A stretch of 7,901 nucleotides of DNA, taken from NCBI GenBank assembly GCA_003151665.1, contig PLYD01000071.1, positions 374 through 8,274 on the forward strand. Direction: 5' to 3'. This DNA is from Candidatus Dormiibacterota bacterium. Lineage in GTDB: Bacteria; Chloroflexota; Dormibacteria; Dormibacterales; Dormibacteraceae. This document shows, in pieces, positions 6,097 to 7,901 of this stretch; the first letter of the stretch is position 1, and each line of letters begins with the position of its first letter. The position numbers and the translations under genes were made by a program. The notes beneath the pieces were generated by a model. It saw nothing but the letters and a program-made list of their open reading frames with translations. It was not told where the DNA came from and searched no databases.

Positions 6097-6439
6097 GAGT
6101 GCCCAGTCGCTTCATCAGCTCTTCGAGGAGCTCGCGTGTCTCCGGGTCGGACATCAGTTTTTGCTGCATGTCCTCAGCGGACCGCCGGATCTCGGGGTCG
6201 CTCAGGAGCCGCTCGGTCATCCCCTGGAACCGCGCCGCCATGTCCTTCATCGCCGCTTCTTGCGCGACCTGGATGAGGATCGGCTGGCTCGCGGCGGCGA
6301 CTACCGCCTCGGCCTGGGCGCGCACCATCTCGATTCCCTTGCAGCCGAGGCATTCGCCCTTGAGCCCGCAGTGGCAAACCTGAGGGCGCAGGCGGTCGAG
6401 GGCGAGATGAAGCTCCGACATGTCGGTGGGCCCAGCCAT
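6083..6439 (-). CDS. Small four-cysteine protein with tandem SDPE repeat, function unknown
   Basis: This is a 118-residue, probably cytoplasmic protein. Residues 22-33 read CHCGLKGECLGC, a C-x-C-x5-C-x2-C cluster that could bind zinc or an iron-sulfur centre. The rest is predicted helical and charged. Two adjacent copies of a 17-residue unit follow: LLSDPEIRRSAEDM (78-91) and LMSDPETRELLEEL (95-108). This style recalls the DPE-type helical repeats of STI1-like co-chaperone domains, but the resemblance is weak and I assign no function. There is no signal peptide or membrane helix. ATG 6439 is chosen: TAATCT lies exactly six bases upstream on the minus strand, and no better start is seen. ATG 6421 would still keep the Cys cluster. 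It is convergent with the antiporter and downstream of, and in the same direction as, the acyl-CoA ligase gene, but 220 bases separate the two. Confidence 0.8.
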   Translation of the reverse strand: MAGPTDMSELHLALDRLRPQVCHCGLKGECLGCKGIEMVRAQAEAVVAAASQPILIQVAQEAAMKDMAARFQGMTERLLSDPEIRRSAEDMQQKLMSDPETRELLEELMKRLGTQPEE

Positions 6440-6451
6440 GGCCCCAGATTA
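6440..6451 (-). promoter_or_regulatory. -10-like TAATCT six bases before the four-Cys gene
   Basis: On the minus strand TAATCT (6451-6446) is followed by GGGGCC and then ATG 6439. Spacing matches a transcription start on the start codon. No clear -35 is present upstream, where the sequence is unusually pyrimidine- and A/T-rich (6459-6475). Confidence 0.4.
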
Positions 6452-6659
6452 CGCGGTCCGAAATCGAAAGAAATGAGCGGTCTGTTACCAGCGCGGCAGG
6501 GTTGGCCGGGGTCCCCCCGGCCATGACTTTGTCTCGCTTAACGCCAATCGTTGCCTGAGGAGACTAATTCGTAATAAATCCAATCCCGAGAGAGACAGAG
6601 CAGACACGCTGCGAAGCGCCTTTCGATGCGGGAGAACCGACTGGTTCTTCCTCATATTC
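6440..6659. other. Gene-free stretch with two hairpins
   Basis: No convincing coding region is visible here. It holds the four-Cys gene promoter at its left end and two stem-loops. The first (6503-6511 with 6515-6523, TGGCCGGGG/CCCCGGCCA, loop TCC) is a very stable 9-bp stem without a T-run. The second (6631-6638 with 6643-6650, GGAGAACC/GGTTCTTC, loop GACT, one G-U pair) lies about 10 bases beyond the stop of the acyl-CoA ligase gene and probably marks the end of its transcript. Between them, about 6540-6590 is noticeably richer in A and T (for example CTAATTCGTAATAAATCC) than the surroundings. Confidence 0.5.
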
Positions 6660-7901
6660 TTACGCGGGTTTTTTCTTGCCCTCGTACATCGACTCGATCT
6701 GATCCGCGTACCTCTGAGCCACGACCTTCCTCTTGATCTTGAGGGTGGGTGTGATCTCACCTGCCTCTTCCGTGAAAGCGCGGGGCAGGAGGGTGAAGTA
6801 TTTGATCGCCTCCCAGGAGCCGACCCTCTTGTTGAGGGCGTTCACCGCATGCTCGATCAAAGCGATTACACGCTTGTCGTTGATCAAGTCCTCGGGGCGG
6901 CCGGGAATTCGCTTGGTGACCGCCGCCCAGTCGGGGACGATCAGAGCGGTCACGTAGGGTCTGCTCTCTCCGATCATCACCGCCTGTTCAATCAGGTCGT
7001 CGCGCTGGACCTCGAACTCGAGTTGCTGCGGCGCCACGTATTTGCCGCCCGCAGTCTTGATCAGGTCCTTCTTGCGATCGGTTATTTTCAGGAATCCGTC
7101 CGCGTCGACCTCGCCGATGTCGCCGGTGCGGATCCAGCCGTGATCCAGAGTCTCTGCCGTGGCGACCTGGTTCTTGTGGTAGCCGAGCATGTTGCCCGGG
7201 CTGTTGACCAGGATCTCGCCATCGTTCTCGATCCGCAGCTCAATCCCGGGGAACGGTTTGCCAACAGTGAGAAAACGGTGCTGGGTCAGCGTGTTCGAAC
7301 AAGCGCCCGAGGACGTCTCGGTCATGCCCCAACCGTTGAGGATCGGCACTCCGATCGCCCAGAAGAACTCTTCGATTTCGCGCGCGAGGGCGGCGCCGCC
7401 ACTGATGAAGAAGCGCAGTCGCCCGCCGACCAGCCGGCGTCGCAGCGAACCCAGAACCAGGCGTTCCGCAAGCCGGTGCTCGGCCTTGAGGATCGGTCCC
7501 GGGCTCGACTCGTGTGAGTATCGCGTGCCCACGCCGACTGCCCAGTTGAAAAGCGCGCGGCGAACTCCGGGTGCCTCACGAACAAGATCCATGACGCGGG
7601 AGTGCATCTTCTCGTACACGCGCGGCACGCTGAGGAGGATCGTCGGCTGCACCTCTGCCAGGTCTTCGGCGAGGCTGTCCAGGCCGCGAGAAAGCCACAT
7701 CTGCCCGCCGATCATGAGGATGGTCATCGTGCCGTTGATTCGTTCGAACACGTGGGAGTAAGGCAGCCACGAGAGCGTGAAATCCGCCTCGGTGAGAGGG
7801 TGCACCTTGACGACCGCGCGCGTCACGTCAACGAGGTTGCGATGAGCGAGCTCGGCCCCTTTTGGATCCCCGGTGGTGCCGGACGTGTAGACGATTGTGC
7901 A
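6660..7901 (-). CDS. fadD: Long-chain fatty-acid-CoA ligase, AMP-forming (FadD15-like; 5' end beyond right edge)
   Basis: The enzyme activates fatty acids with ATP and CoA through an acyl-adenylate. The 413 visible residues are the main body and C-terminus of a protein usually near 600 long. The frame stays open to the last base of the window. Counting from that edge: the P-loop YTSGTTGDPKGAELAH (5-20), LPYSHVFER (46-54), the acyl-adenylate motif NGWGMTETS (189-197), GWIRTGDIG (255-263) with the ribose-binding Asp, DRKKDLIKTAGGKYVAP with the hinge, and near the C-terminus ITPTLKIKRK, whose first Lys aligns with the catalytic lysine of the A10 motif. All adenylation core motifs are intact. LPYSHVFER and the ITPTLKIKRK form are those of the long-chain group including mycobacterial FadD15 and eukaryotic-type ACSLs. 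The GTG at 7826 is internal and not the start. The TAA at 6660-6662 is followed by a hairpin. Confidence 0.95.
   Translation of the reverse strand, partial: CTIVYTSGTTGDPKGAELAHRNLVDVTRAVVKVHPLTEADFTLSWLPYSHVFERINGTMTILMIGGQMWLSRGLDSLAEDLAEVQPTILLSVPRVYEKMHSRVMDLVREAPGVRRALFNWAVGVGTRYSHESSPGPILKAEHRLAERLVLGSLRRRLVGGRLRFFISGGAALAREIEEFFWAIGVPILNGWGMTETSSGACSNTLTQHRFLTVGKPFPGIELRIENDGEILVNSPGNMLGYHKNQVATAETLDHGWIRTGDIGEVDADGFLKITDRKKDLIKTAGGKYVAPQQLEFEVQRDDLIEQAVMIGESRPYVTALIVPDWAAVTKRIPGRPEDLINDKRVIALIEHAVNALNKRVGSWEAIKYFTLLPRAFTEEAGEITPTLKIKRKVVAQRYADQIESMYEGKKKPA

Noticed and set aside
5193..6098. 301-codon plus-strand open frame inside the antiporter gene
   Set aside because: It is an Arg/Gly/Pro-rich out-of-frame shadow of a clear membrane protein gene, a common effect in GC-rich DNA.
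7824..7826. GTG 7826 as start of the acyl-CoA ligase
   Set aside because: The same frame stays open to 7901 and encodes the conserved YTSGTTGDPKG nucleotide-binding loop, so the gene begins outside the window.
1..7901. Mobile elements, CRISPR arrays, tRNA or rRNA genes
   Set aside because: I found no transposase-like protein, evenly spaced direct repeats, tRNA-type arms or rRNA-like sequence on either strand by eye; only short hairpins are present.

Overview
This is a strongly GC-rich bacterial chromosomal window with tightly packed genes on both strands. The content is mostly core metabolism and transport. I see no phage, transposon, CRISPR, tRNA or rRNA signal. The gene styles (class II fumarase, short two-domain Ppx, FadD15-like acyl-CoA ligase, a secreted 'LGIS...LKxxLKxG' helical protein) and the apparent leaderless starts suggest a soil-type member of the Actinomycetota, Chloroflexota or Dormibacterota. 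That placement is inference.

Layout: (1) 1-399 minus, N-terminal part of fumarase FumC, running off the left edge. (2) 427-1320 plus, a Ppx/GppA-type exopolyphosphatase, divergent from fumC across a very short gap in which two opposing -10-like hexamers overlap. (3) 1341-2306 plus, a zinc-type cation diffusion facilitator 20 bases after ppx, with a His-rich C-terminus. (4) 2254-3933 minus, a 559-residue protein I cannot name. It has an unrecognised N-terminal half and a C-terminal nucleoside-phosphorylase-like half. Its 3' end overlaps the CDF gene by 53 bases. (5) 4030-4752 plus, a secreted or membrane-anchored helical repeat protein, followed by a hairpin. (6) 4882-6075 plus, a CPA2-type cation:proton antiporter with a textbook ribosome binding site. 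(7) 6083-6439 minus, a small protein with a four-Cys motif and a tandem SDPE repeat, meeting the antiporter tail to tail. (8) 6440-6659, a gene-free stretch with two hairpins. (9) 6660-7901 minus, most of a long-chain fatty-acid-CoA ligase, running off the right edge.

Functional links: ppx and the CDF gene look co-transcribed, which fits polyphosphate turnover coupled to metal export (inference). The other genes show no clear shared pathway. The most interesting items are the bidomain phosphorylase-like protein and a recurring TAnnnT-N6-ATG start architecture, which suggests several genes are translated from leaderless mRNAs. The antiporter, by contrast, carries a strong Shine-Dalgarno sequence.
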